Origin: CAXMNX01 sp964194845
GTDB taxonomy: Bacteria > Pseudomonadota > Alphaproteobacteria > Rhodobacterales > Rhodobacteraceae
Reading direction: 5' to 3'
Assembly (NCBI GenBank): GCA_964194845.1
Contig: CAXMNX010000038.1
Location: forward strand, 1 to 63,042
DNA: 63,042 bases
Translations under genes and position numbers: made by a program
Notes under the pieces: model-generated
Database searches by the model: none
What the model saw: the letters and a program-made list of their open reading frames with translations, nothing else
What the model was told of the DNA's origin: nothing
Shown: piece after piece, positions 36,676-45,794 of the stretch
How the letters are laid out: each line of letters opens with the position of its first letter
How positions within the stretch are numbered: the first letter of the stretch is position 1

Positions 36676-38373
36676 TCAATTCCAGCAGCTGACAAGAACC
36701 GTCATGTCGGCGGCAAGCAATGTCAGATCCTCGGGTGCAATGCCGTCCGTGCTGTCGCCAGCGGGTGCCGCAAGCCCATTGGCCTGAAGAAATGCCGCAA
36801 GCACGTGGGCGTCAGCGGCGAATGCGACGTTTCCTGGCAATTGGCGGGCATTTTCTTCGCGATCAAGCAGCATCCCCATAACTGCGCCCGCGCCGTCAAA
36901 CACCGGGCCGCCAGCGTCGCCGGGCTCGGACGCGACCTCAAGCCGTTGAACCCGCGCATCGCCATCCAGCCCCTTCACGTCGGCGAATGTGCCGTAGGTC
37001 AGCGACGGTGCGGCAAGGACGCCGCCAAAGCTGTAACCCGCAACCGCGATATCGGACTGAAGCCGGGGCTCGGATGCGGCAAGCGACGCGATGGCGAGCG
37101 GTGCGAGCGATTGCACGGGGCGCAGAAGTGCTAGGCCCAGTGCGGCGTCCTCGGCAGCAATCTCGGCGTCAATCTCATCGTCCAGTGTGATCCTTGTGCA
37201 TTGGCTGACGGCTGCTGCGGTGGTCAGGACAGCACCGGAGGCATCAACAAAGAACCCGGATCGCGAACGCTCCGGGCGACGAAATTCCAGACCCGCCAAA
37301 AGGTCGATGCTTTGCGCGCTTGACCCAGCGGTGTCGGGCAAAACGCCATCGGTTGCGCGAAAGCTTTCCTGCATCGACGAAAGTGCGAGGCGACGACGTT
37401 TTTCGTCACCTGCGGGCCAGATCAGCGTGAAGCCCTTGATGGTTTCGCCTTCAAGCTTTGCGTAGGTGTGTGAAACGATGGCGTCGTTGGCACCCGTCAA
37501 TGTGAAGTCGCCACGTCTGAGCGCGCGGCTGCCGTTGAGCGGCACGATCGCGAGCGTCTGCATGATGTCGTAGAGCGCCGCGAGTGTGTCTCGGGTGCCG
37601 GTCTGGCTTATCAGCAAGGCCGTCACAGCATCATCGGTTTTGGATGTGAAATGGGCAAACGGCGGCTCGTAGCGGTCGAAACCCACCAGCCCGGCGGGCA
37701 GGTTAATCTCGATCCCTACATTGCTTTCGATCAGCGGCGTCATATTCAACGCCTCAAGCGCGTTCAGATAGCCTTCCAGCAGTTGACGCCGCTGGTTCGT
37801 GGTCAGAACGCCGGTCGGCTCAAACCGGGCAAATTCCTGCCATGTGGACATGGCGCGGCGGGTTCCGGGGCCGAACGAGGCGTCGATGGCGGAGTTATAA
37901 AAGCCCTCCCAGCGAAGCGCGATCTGTAAAAGTTCGCGTTCGTCGCGGGTCATGGCCCGTTCGGCGGCGCGGGCTTGCGCCGGCGTTTCCTCGCCCGGTG
38001 TCAGAGGCGGTAGCGGATCGGCTGGTTGGGTTGCTACCGCCGCAACATCCTCGCTGCCGAAATAGCGGGCGCGGAAATTGCCGCCGTCCGAGAGGAAACT
38101 GTCGCCCGGCACGACGCCTTGAAAGCGAAGCTGGGCCAGACGAGCGGCGGCCTCCGCGTCGGAAAAGGGGCCGAGGACAACGGCATACCAGCCCGATGCC
38201 AGCCGGAAGCCATTCACATCGGGCAAGCGCAATGCGTAATCCGCTGCGCGTTCTCGCGCCTGTGCCTCGTTTTGTCGTGCCTCCACTTGCAGCCAGCTGG
38301 TGCCTTGTGCCGTTGCTACTGTGGTCCAGATCAATCCTGCGGCAAAGGCCGCTACCCTTAAGAAAATCGACAT
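36676..38373 (-). CDS. SPOR and peptidoglycan-binding protein with inactive trypsin-like domain
   Basis: A 565-aa exported protein. Signal peptide 1-22 (ends TTVATA), SPOR-like domain about 26-105 (SWLQVEARQNEAQARERA, GWYAVVLGPFSDAEAAARLA), a PG_binding_1 helix bundle about 143-202 (GFYNSAIDASFGPGTRRAMS, TWQEFARFEPTG), and a chymotrypsin-fold region about 370-545. The protease triad is gone: His is Ala387 in LTTAAAV, Asp is Gly413 in LGLALLRP, and Ser is Ala487 in EPGDAGGPVFDG. It should bind peptidoglycan or septal glycan strands and act as a scaffold rather than a protease. Monocistronic and convergent to the AruI-like gene. Confidence 0.85.
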   Translation of the reverse strand: MSIFLRVAAFAAGLIWTTVATAQGTSWLQVEARQNEAQARERAADYALRLPDVNGFRLASGWYAVVLGPFSDAEAAARLAQLRFQGVVPGDSFLSDGGNFRARYFGSEDVAAVATQPADPLPPLTPGEETPAQARAAERAMTRDERELLQIALRWEGFYNSAIDASFGPGTRRAMSTWQEFARFEPTGVLTTNQRRQLLEGYLNALEALNMTPLIESNVGIEINLPAGLVGFDRYEPPFAHFTSKTDDAVTALLISQTGTRDTLAALYDIMQTLAIVPLNGSRALRRGDFTLTGANDAIVSHTYAKLEGETIKGFTLIWPAGDEKRRRLALSSMQESFRATDGVLPDTAGSSAQSIDLLAGLEFRRPERSRSGFFVDASGAVLTTAAAVSQCTRITLDDEIDAEIAAEDAALGLALLRPVQSLAPLAIASLAASEPRLQSDIAVAGYSFGGVLAAPSLTYGTFADVKGLDGDARVQRLEVASEPGDAGGPVFDGAGAVMGMLLDREENARQLPGNVAFAADAHVLAAFLQANGLAAPAGDSTDGIAPEDLTLLAADMTVLVSCWN

Positions 38374-38525
38374 TATTCATCCATCTGCCGCTGGCCCGAA
38401 ATAGGACCGGTCTGACCGTGGTGTCTAAGGTGGTCGGACGCGCGCGTCAAAAGGGTTTCGCATTCATTGACCCTTATCGGCCACTTGCCTATTGAGAACG
38501 CAAAATTTCCGAGCCGGAGAGCCTG

Positions 38526-39452
38526 ATGGCCGCCCCAGATCGCGCATGCAGTTTTCAGGACATCATCCTGCGCCTTCAGGCCTATTGGGCCGGGCAGGGG
38601 TGCGCTGTGTTGCAGCCCTATGACATGGAGGTGGGTGCGGGCACGTTTCATCCGGCGACGACGCTGCGCGCGTTGGGATCAAAGTCCTGGGCGGTGGCTT
38701 ACGTTCAGCCCTCGCGACGCCCCACGGACGGGCGTTATGGCGAAAACCCGAACCGGTTGCAGCATTACTATCAGTTCCAGGTGCTGATCAAACCGTCGCC
38801 ACCGGATTTGCAGGCTTTGTATCTCGGCTCGCTTGAGGCCATCGGCATCGACATGGATATGCACGACATCCGGTTTGTCGAAGACGACTGGGAAAGCCCG
38901 ACGCTGGGCGCCTGGGGGCTGGGTTGGGAGGTTTGGTGCGACGGCATGGAGGTGAGCCAGTTCACCTATTTTCAGCAGGTCGGCGGCCACGATTGCAAAC
39001 CGGTATCGGGTGAGCTGACCTATGGGTTGGAGCGACTGGCAATGTATGTGCTTGGCGTCGACCATGTGATGGATATGCCGTTCAACGACCCGGACGCGCC
39101 GATTGCACTGAAATACGGCGATATATTCCGCCAGACCGAAGAGGAATATTCGCGCTGGAACTTTGATGTGGTGGATACGGATGTGTTGTTGAAACATTTC
39201 GAGGACGCCGAGGCGGAATGTGATCGGATACTTGGCGTCGAGGAGGTTGATCCCAAAACCGGCAGGCGCATCGTTATGGCGCATCCAGCTTACGATCAGT
39301 GCATCAAGGCCAGCCATCTGTTCAATCTGCTGGATGCGCGCGGCGTGATCTCGGTGACCGAGCGGCAGGCCTATATTGGTCGGGTCCGGGCGCTGGCGAA
39401 GGCGTGCGCGGACGCCTTTGTGACGACCGAGGCGGCGGGGGCTTTGGCGTGA
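38526..39452 (+). CDS. glyQ: Glycyl-tRNA synthetase alpha subunit
   Basis: A 308-aa class II synthetase subunit of the alpha2beta2 GlyRS. Landmarks are FQDIILRLQAYWAGQGCAVLQPYDMEVGAGTFHPAT, LGSKSWAVAYVQPSRRPTDGRYGENPNRLQHYYQFQV (motif 2), FVEDDWESPTLGAWGLGWEVW and ELTYGLERLAMY (motif 3). It activates glycine. The ATG follows GGAGAG. It overlaps the next small gene by GTGA and lies in a glyQ-small protein-glyS operon. Confidence 0.97.
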   Translation: MAAPDRACSFQDIILRLQAYWAGQGCAVLQPYDMEVGAGTFHPATTLRALGSKSWAVAYVQPSRRPTDGRYGENPNRLQHYYQFQVLIKPSPPDLQALYLGSLEAIGIDMDMHDIRFVEDDWESPTLGAWGLGWEVWCDGMEVSQFTYFQQVGGHDCKPVSGELTYGLERLAMYVLGVDHVMDMPFNDPDAPIALKYGDIFRQTEEEYSRWNFDVVDTDVLLKHFEDAEAECDRILGVEEVDPKTGRRIVMAHPAYDQCIKASHLFNLLDARGVISVTERQAYIGRVRALAKACADAFVTTEAAGALA

Positions 39453-39979
39453 ACGGAAAGGTGATCGTGATGATCTTAGTCGCATCGGGCATCATCGCCG
39501 GTGCGGCGATGTATTACTTGCAGGTCTACGGCTTTTACGAAGAGGTGCCGGTGATGGGTGAGGGCGACGTGGTCGTCACGACCGTTGTCGGCGAGGTGCC
39601 GGAGCCGATCATCTACAAGGAATTTCAGGCGATTGACGCCAACAGCTCTCCGGTCAGGTATCGCGCGTGCTTTGAGACGGTGATGTCCACCGTGATGATG
39701 TCTGAGACCTATGTGCTTTATGACGATCCTGTGCCGCTGGTGGCACCAGGGTGGTTCAATTGCTTTGACGCCGCCGAGATCGGCGCGGCGCTGGAAGAGG
39801 GCACGGCACTGGCGTTTATGGGCACCGAGAATGTCGTTTACGGCATTGACCGAGTGGTCGCAGTCACTGACGACGGGCGCGGATTTGTCTGGCATCAGAT
39901 CAATCACTGCGGTGCTGAGGATTTCGACGGAAAATCGCCGCCCGAGGGCTGCCCATTGCCGCCTGAAGGGACGAATTGA
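39449..39979 (+). CDS. Membrane-anchored protein between glyQ and glyS (DUF6446-like)
   Basis: A 176-aa protein starting at a GTG overlapping the glyQ stop. It has one N-terminal transmembrane anchor (VIVMILVASGIIAGAAMYYL) and a periplasmic domain with four Cys (YRACFETV, WFNCFDAA, INHCGAED, PEGCPLP). I recall a family often annotated DUF6446 at this place in Rhodobacterales, but the function is unknown. The open frame upstream overlaps glyQ and is not used. Coupling to both GlyRS subunits (TGATG at 39977-39981) is constant, yet nothing in the sequence links it to translation. Confidence 0.8.
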   Translation: MNGKVIVMILVASGIIAGAAMYYLQVYGFYEEVPVMGEGDVVVTTVVGEVPEPIIYKEFQAIDANSSPVRYRACFETVMSTVMMSETYVLYDDPVPLVAPGWFNCFDAAEIGAALEEGTALAFMGTENVVYGIDRVVAVTDDGRGFVWHQINHCGAEDFDGKSPPEGCPLPPEGTN

Positions 39980-42144
39980 TGCCTGATCTGCTGATCGAGC
40001 TATTTTCCGAGGAAATCCCTGCGCGGATGCAGGGACGGGCGGCGGACGATCTGAAGCGACTGATGACGGATGGTCTGGTTGAGGCCGGGTTAACCTATGC
40101 TGACGCAGGCGCCTTTTCGACGCCGCGGCGGCTGGTGCTGGCGGTTGAGGGGTTGCTGGCGGAAAGCGCGACGGTGCGCGAAGAGCGCAAAGGGCCGCGC
40201 GTTGATGCGCCCGAGAAGGCGTTGGAGGGGTTTTTGCGGTCGACCGGGCTGAGCAAGGACCAGTTGGAGGCGCGGGACGACAAGAAGGGGCAGGTCTGGT
40301 TCGCGGTGATTGAGAAGCCGGGGCGTCCGGCGGCCGAGATCGTGGCGGAAGTTCTGGAAAAGACCGTGCGCAACTTTCCGTGGCCGAAGTCGATGCGCTG
40401 GGGCGCGGGGACGCTTCGGTGGGTGCGGCCGTTGCATTCAATATTGTGTCTGCTGAGCGAGAATGGCGAGGCTTCGGTGGTCGATCTGGAGATTGACGGT
40501 ATCCGGGCGGGGGATGCCACGCATGGGCATCGGTTCATGTCGCCGGAGCAGTTTTCGGTAGCGTCTTTCGATGATTACGCGGCGAAATTGAAGCGGGGCC
40601 ATGTGATCCTGTCAGCCGACGAGCGGGCGGCTAGCATCTGGCACGACGCGACGCAGGCGGCATTTGCGCAAGGGCTGGAGGTGGTCGAAGACAAGGGGTT
40701 GCTGGCCGAGGTTGCAGGGCTGGTCGAATGGCCGGTGGTGCTGATGGGGGAGATTGGCGAGGCGTTTCTGGGTCTGCCGGCGGAGGTTCTGCAAACCTCG
40801 ATGAAGGAGCACCAGAAGTTCTTCTCGGTTAAAGATAAAGCGGGGCGAATCGTGCGGTTTGTGACCGTCGCGAACCGCGATACGGCGGATGGTGGCGCGA
40901 CGATATTGGCGGGGAACCAAAAGGTACTGGCGGCGCGGTTGGCGGATGCGAAGTTCTTCTGGGAGAACGATTTGCGGGTGGCCGAAGCGGGGATGGACGC
41001 CTGGGTAGCAGCGCTGGGCAACGTGACGTTCCACAATAAACTGGGATCGCAGGCGGAACGGATCGACCGGATCGCAGCACTGGCACGAGAGATCGCGCCG
41101 GTGGTGGGGGCTGATGCCGATGCGGCGGAGCGCGCAGCGCGGGTGGCGAAGGCCGATCTGTCGTCGGAAATGGTTTATGAATTCTCGGAACTTCAAGGGG
41201 TTATGGGGGAGTATTATGCGCGCGCTGCGGGGCTGGGGGATGAGGTGGCGGCGGTGGCGCGGGAGCATTACCAGCCGCTTGGGCCGTCCGATGATGTGCC
41301 GACGGCACCCTTGTCGGTGGCGGTGGCGCTGGCGGACAAGATCGACACGCTGACCGGATTTTGGGCGATTGATGAGAAGCCGACGGGATCGAAGGATCCG
41401 TTTGCGCTGAGGCGGGCGGCGTTGGGGGTTTTGCGGCTTATTGATGAAAATACACTTCAGATAAGTTTGCTGGATGTCGTGTCATCCCATGTTGAACACA
41501 TATCTAAGCAATCCCATGAACGAGAGGGTCGCCGCAGAAAAGCCGGGGGCATTGGTGGAGTGTTTGCAACTGGAACTGTCAAAACAAATGTCGAAGGTCG
41601 ACAGGTAACTCGCCCAGCACCGGAACTCCTCACCTTCCTCCACGACCGCCTCAAAGTCTTCCTCCGCGACCGGGGCATTCGCCATGACGTTATCGACGCC
41701 TCGCTGGCAATGCCGAACGCGGATGATCTGACGCTCCTTGTGAAGCGGGCCGAGGCGCTGAGCGATTTTCTCAAGACTGACGATGGCGGGAACCTGCTGC
41801 AAGGGTTCAAGCGGGCGCATAATATTCTGACGCAGGCCGAGGAAAAGGACGGCGTCGAGTATTCCTACGGCGCGGACGTCAAGTTTGCTGAAGCCGAGGA
41901 GGAAAAGGCGCTGTTCGCGGCGCTGGACGCGGCGGAGGCTGAGATTGCGCCGGCGATGGAGGCTGAGGATTTTGGCCGGGCGATGGGCGCGATGGCCGGG
42001 CTGCGCGCGCCAATCGATGGGTTTTTCGAGGCGGTGCAGGTGAATGCCGAGAGCCAGGTGCTCAGGCGGAACCGGCTGAATTTGCTGCATCGGATCTCTG
42101 CGGCGTGTCTGAGCGTCGCGGATTTGACGCGGGTTGAGGGGTAG
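39979..42144 (+). CDS. glyS: Glycyl-tRNA synthetase beta subunit
   Basis: A 721-aa protein. Family marks are MPDLLIELFSEEIPARMQ, VWFAVIEKPGRPA, SLLSENGEASVVDLEIDG-type strands, LQTSMKEHQKFFSVKD and ADKIDTLTGFWAIDEKPTGSKDPFALRRAALG, and an anticodon/HD-type end. The beta subunit binds tRNA-Gly. Residues of about 500-545 (nt 41470-41625) form a hydrophilic insert (SHVEHISKQSHEREGRRRK and onward) between LLDVV and LLTFLHDRLKVFLRDRG that is longer than in most relatives. The ATG at 39979 is preferred over a TTG three bases upstream. Confidence 0.95.
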   Translation: MPDLLIELFSEEIPARMQGRAADDLKRLMTDGLVEAGLTYADAGAFSTPRRLVLAVEGLLAESATVREERKGPRVDAPEKALEGFLRSTGLSKDQLEARDDKKGQVWFAVIEKPGRPAAEIVAEVLEKTVRNFPWPKSMRWGAGTLRWVRPLHSILCLLSENGEASVVDLEIDGIRAGDATHGHRFMSPEQFSVASFDDYAAKLKRGHVILSADERAASIWHDATQAAFAQGLEVVEDKGLLAEVAGLVEWPVVLMGEIGEAFLGLPAEVLQTSMKEHQKFFSVKDKAGRIVRFVTVANRDTADGGATILAGNQKVLAARLADAKFFWENDLRVAEAGMDAWVAALGNVTFHNKLGSQAERIDRIAALAREIAPVVGADADAAERAARVAKADLSSEMVYEFSELQGVMGEYYARAAGLGDEVAAVAREHYQPLGPSDDVPTAPLSVAVALADKIDTLTGFWAIDEKPTGSKDPFALRRAALGVLRLIDENTLQISLLDVVSSHVEHISKQSHEREGRRRKAGGIGGVFATGTVKTNVEGRQVTRPAPELLTFLHDRLKVFLRDRGIRHDVIDASLAMPNADDLTLLVKRAEALSDFLKTDDGGNLLQGFKRAHNILTQAEEKDGVEYSYGADVKFAEAEEEKALFAALDAAEAEIAPAMEAEDFGRAMGAMAGLRAPIDGFFEAVQVNAESQVLRRNRLNLLHRISAACLSVADLTRVEG

Positions 42145-42207
42145 GGCGGGGTTTCACCCCGCCATTTGGTGCGAGACGGAGAATGGCAGGGTGAAACCCC
42201 GCCCTAC
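42141..42207. repeat. Long inverted repeat at the glyS 3' end
   Basis: Arms 42141-42166 (GTAGGGCGGGGTTTCACC and on) and 42182-42207 are reverse complements at 25 of 26 positions around a 15-bp loop. The left arm overlaps the glyS stop codon. Each arm also folds on itself (GGCGGGGT..ACCCCGCC). It could act as a terminator and looks like a dispersed palindromic repeat. Confidence 0.75.
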
Positions 42208-42301
42208 GTCGCTTGGTTGCAACGTCATCGTGCCGCTCCACACCCCACGCCTTGATCACCGACCGATCCGGCGTATGCTGCGTTGCGAAGGAATCGCCGC
42301 A

Positions 42302-44845
42302 GTGCAGAAACTCGTTGAAATAGAAGAATTTGTTGTCGTCGACGAGACGGCCAACGTCGCGATTGCAATCCACGGCGGGCGGGCGAAATGTTTGCAGCGG
42401 CTGATCCGGCTCGATTTGCCAATTCCCGAAACCGTGTCGCTGCCGTTCACCACGGTTCACAAGATTGCCGCTGGCGGTGTCGTCGATACCGGCGCAATTC
42501 TGGCGCATTTCGGTGCGCAGCCGCTGGTGTCGGTCCGGCCGTCGTCGGAAGACCCCGACTGGGGCGGACCCGGCGCGATCCTGAATATCGGTATGAACGA
42601 TGCCCGCCACGGCGAATATGCCGAGTTGTTGGGTGCCGAGGCTGCGAACAGCCTTTATGCGCGGTTCATCCAGACCTATTCGGTGCAAGTGGCGCATCTG
42701 GACCCCGACCTTTTCGAGTTCGGAGACGATGTGACGGCGGACGGCTTGAGCGCGATGCTGCACGCGTTCGAAGAAGAAACCGACGAGGCGTTCCCGCAAG
42801 ATCCATCCCGACAGTTGGCGGATGTGCTGCGATCGATGGCGCGCGCCTGGGAAGGCACCTCGGCCCGATTGCTGCGTCAGGCGCGCGGTGCGCCTGCGGA
42901 TGCCGGATTGGGTTTGGTTGTTCAGGCCATGGCGCCGGGGTTGGGGCCGAAGGAAAGCGGCTCGGGCGTGATTCAGTTTGTGTCGCGGACAACGGGCTTG
43001 CCGCAGATCACGGGACGTTATTTGAGCCAAAGCCAGGGCCGGGATGCGCTTAGCGACTTGGGCGCGGTCTATCTGACCCGCGATCCGCGCGGCGCGTCGC
43101 TGGAAGAACTTTGCCCCGAAGCCTTTGAAGAGCTTGTGGAATTTGGCGCACGATGTCGGCTAAAGCTGCGTGAAGAAATGCAGATCGAGTTTGCCCTGGA
43201 CGGCGGGCACCTGAGCGTGCTGGACGCCGTGCGTATCCCGCGAACCGAGCAGGCCAATGTGCGGATCGCGGTGTCGCTGGTCGCTGACGGCGTCATCTCG
43301 CCGGATGAAGCGGTGCTTAGGGTCGAACCGATGGGGCTGTTGGAGCTTCTGCACCGGCAGGTTGATCCGCAAGCCACGCGCGACGTGATGGCATCGGGTG
43401 TGGCTGCAAGCCCGGGCGCGGCAACCGGGCGGCTGGTTTTCAACTCGGCCACGGCGCAGGCAAGTGCGGCGCGCGGCGAGCCTTGCATATTGGTGCGGCG
43501 CGAGACGTCTCCGGAAGACATTCGCGGGATGCACGCGGCCCAGGGTGTGCTGACCGAGCGTGGCGGCATGACCAGCCATGCGGCGGTGATAGCGCGCGGT
43601 TTGGGGTTGCCTGGCGTTGTCGGCGCATCCGATATAGCGCTGGATCGCAAGGAAAAAACGCTGACATTTAACGACGGACGCTCGGTTGGTGAAGGCGATG
43701 TCGTGACAATCGACGGCACCACGGGCGAGCTGTTGGCGGGTGAGATCGCGTTGCTGGAACCCGCGCTGGATGATGCGTTTCAGACCCTATTGGGCTGGGC
43801 GGACGCGGCGCGCGACATCGGTGTGCGCGCAAACGCCGACACACCTGCCGAAGCCAAGGTCGCCCGCACATTCGAGGCCGAGGGCATCGGGCTTTGCCGC
43901 ACCGAGCATATGTTTTTCGACGATGACCGGATGACGGTCATGCGCGAGATGATCTTTGCCGAAACGGCCGAGGACCGCGCTGCGTCGCTGGAACGGTTGA
44001 TCCCGATGCAGGTTGCCGATTTTACCGATCTGTTTCGCATTATGGCCGGGAGGCCGGTGTGCATCCGGCTGTTCGATCCGCCCTTGCACGAGTTTTTGCC
44101 GTCCGGGCAAGTCGCACTTCGCGAACTGGCCGATGCGCTGAACCTGCCATTGTCGACGGTGACCCGGCGCGCCGATGCCCTGAGAGAATTTAACCCGATG
44201 CTTGGGTTGCGCGGGGTGCGGCTGGGCGTGACGATGCCCGAGATATACGAGGCGCAGGCGCGGGCAATTTTCCTGGCGACCATTGCCGCAGGTGAAAGCG
44301 GTGCGCCTATCGTGCCCGAGATCATGATCCCGCTGGTGTCCGCGAGCAAAGAAGTCGAGCTTGTGCGTAACCGGATCGACGCAGTTGCCGCCGCTGTGCG
44401 GGCCGAGACGCAGGCTGAATTTGATTTCCTCCTTGGCGTTATGGTTGAGACGCCGCGCGCCGCACTTCGGGCGCACGAAATCGCACAGCATTGCGCGTTT
44501 CTGAGCTTTGGCACCAATGACCTGACGCAGATGACTTATGGGCTTAGCCGCGACGATGCCGGGCGCTTTATGGGGGCTTACGTCAATCAGGGCGTTTTCC
44601 CCGAAGACCCGTTCCACAGGCTGGACCTGGACGGGGTCGGCGAATTGCTGACGCTGGGTGCGGACAGGGGGCGCGACGCGAAGCCCGACCTGACGCTGTC
44701 AATCTGCGGCGAACACGGTGGCGACCCGGACTCGATTGAATTCTGTCGGGCGGCGAAATTTGATTATGTAAGCTGCTCGCCCTTCCGGGTTCCGGTGGCG
44801 CGACTAGCTGCCGCACATCTGGCCCTGAAGGACATCTCGAAATAG
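42302..44845 (+). CDS. Divergent pyruvate phosphate dikinase-like protein
   Basis: An 847-aa protein with the PPDK layout. The swivelling phosphohistidine domain is intact (ERGGMTSHAAVIARGLGLPG, His426), as is the PEP-binding TIM barrel (IGLCRTEHMFFDDDRM, FNPMLGLRGVRLG, VMVETPRAA, FGTNDLTQMTYGLSRDD, LSICGEHGGDP with the catalytic Cys). The N-terminal ATP-grasp is unusual: canonical GARVSMPGMMDT is SSEDPDWGGPGA, and the FTRDPxTGE/GEYLxNAQGEDV region is FVSRTTGLPQITGRYLSQSQ. I take the GTG at 42302 with AGGAA upstream; ATG 42275 is possible. It may be a phosphotransfer enzyme with altered nucleotide use. A normal ppdK is probably elsewhere. Confidence 0.75.
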   Translation: MQKLVEIEEFVVVDETANVAIAIHGGRAKCLQRLIRLDLPIPETVSLPFTTVHKIAAGGVVDTGAILAHFGAQPLVSVRPSSEDPDWGGPGAILNIGMNDARHGEYAELLGAEAANSLYARFIQTYSVQVAHLDPDLFEFGDDVTADGLSAMLHAFEEETDEAFPQDPSRQLADVLRSMARAWEGTSARLLRQARGAPADAGLGLVVQAMAPGLGPKESGSGVIQFVSRTTGLPQITGRYLSQSQGRDALSDLGAVYLTRDPRGASLEELCPEAFEELVEFGARCRLKLREEMQIEFALDGGHLSVLDAVRIPRTEQANVRIAVSLVADGVISPDEAVLRVEPMGLLELLHRQVDPQATRDVMASGVAASPGAATGRLVFNSATAQASAARGEPCILVRRETSPEDIRGMHAAQGVLTERGGMTSHAAVIARGLGLPGVVGASDIALDRKEKTLTFNDGRSVGEGDVVTIDGTTGELLAGEIALLEPALDDAFQTLLGWADAARDIGVRANADTPAEAKVARTFEAEGIGLCRTEHMFFDDDRMTVMREMIFAETAEDRAASLERLIPMQVADFTDLFRIMAGRPVCIRLFDPPLHEFLPSGQVALRELADALNLPLSTVTRRADALREFNPMLGLRGVRLGVTMPEIYEAQARAIFLATIAAGESGAPIVPEIMIPLVSASKEVELVRNRIDAVAAAVRAETQAEFDFLLGVMVETPRAALRAHEIAQHCAFLSFGTNDLTQMTYGLSRDDAGRFMGAYVNQGVFPEDPFHRLDLDGVGELLTLGADRGRDAKPDLTLSICGEHGGDPDSIEFCRAAKFDYVSCSPFRVPVARLAAAHLALKDISK

Positions 44846-45035
44846 AAATGTATTGAAATCATGCGCTTGCTTGATTTCGCGGTTTCGACTGGCAGGATGC
44901 TGCCGATTTTGTCCCCAGGAGTAACCACACTGTTGCCGTTCTGAGGCTGGACCTTGGCCGCTGCATTGGGTATGCGGCATCAAATTTTGTGGGGCGTGGT
45001 TTACGCCTTGTCCGTTCGGCTGGAGGGGCTTTCGG

Positions 45036-45710
45036 ATGTTCAGACCCGTCATAGGGGCTGCGGCGATTATGACCGCACTGGTGCTGTCGGCACCGGTGTC
45101 TGCTGACGTGACACTCAGTGCCTCGAACAATCCGACGGTTGAACTGAACGAGCGGCTTGGAAATCTGCTGCGCGCCGAGCGCCGCGCGTTGTCGCCGTTC
45201 AAGTCGCGGACCATGTCCCGTCTTGTGGACGTGCCGAAGGCGAAATCCAGCAGCCCGACGTTATCCGTGACGCGGGTTGCGGCGATGCCGGTGGCATCCG
45301 GGGACAAAAACTGGGCTTGTTTAACCGAGGCGCTTTACTTTGAGGCGCGCGGCGAAAATTTGAGCGGCTTGTTTGCGGTCGCCGAGGTCATTCTCAACCG
45401 CGTCGATGATGGCCGGTATCCGAATTCGGTTTGTGGCGTCATCAACCAGGGCACGGGTCAGCGGTTTCGCTGTCAGTTCACCTATACCTGCGATGGGCGG
45501 CCTGAAATTATCACCGAAAGACGCGCCTATGAGCGTGTCGGCAAGGTCGCGCGAATTATGATGGATGGTGCTGCGCGCCAGCTGACCCAAGGGGCGACGC
45601 ATTACCATACCAAGGCCGTGCGTCCAAAATGGAGCCGCGTGTTTGCCCGGACGGCGACGATCGGATTTCATCACTTCTATCGCCAGCCCGACCGTCTGGC
45701 CCAGCGATAG
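45036..45710 (+). CDS. SleB-type cell wall hydrolase
   Basis: A 224-aa exported protein with a signal peptide (MFRPVIGAAAIMTALVLSAP, cleaved near VSA), a basic linker (about 40-85) and a C-terminal Hydrolase_2 domain (about 92-210). The catalytic Glu is in EALYFEARGENLSGLFAVAE; VILNRVDDGRYPNSVCGVI and GATHYHTKAVRPKW are family blocks. It probably cleaves peptidoglycan as a lytic transglycosylase/amidase-like enzyme. A 190-bp gap separates it from the PPDK-like gene; nothing else is seen there. Confidence 0.9.
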   Translation: MFRPVIGAAAIMTALVLSAPVSADVTLSASNNPTVELNERLGNLLRAERRALSPFKSRTMSRLVDVPKAKSSSPTLSVTRVAAMPVASGDKNWACLTEALYFEARGENLSGLFAVAEVILNRVDDGRYPNSVCGVINQGTGQRFRCQFTYTCDGRPEIITERRAYERVGKVARIMMDGAARQLTQGATHYHTKAVRPKWSRVFARTATIGFHHFYRQPDRLAQR

Positions 45711-45794
45711 GGTCAGGACCAATAATCTGAGTGCAAGACTTGGATGAATTGGCAGCCCTTAGCGGACTGAGTAGCCGATTGCTAAATGCGTGGT

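Noticed and set aside
38700..38740. Apparent copy of the GC-rich intergenic repeat (CGCCCCACGGACGGGCG)
   Set aside because: It lies inside glyQ and encodes the conserved motif RRPTDGRYG, so the resemblance is chance.
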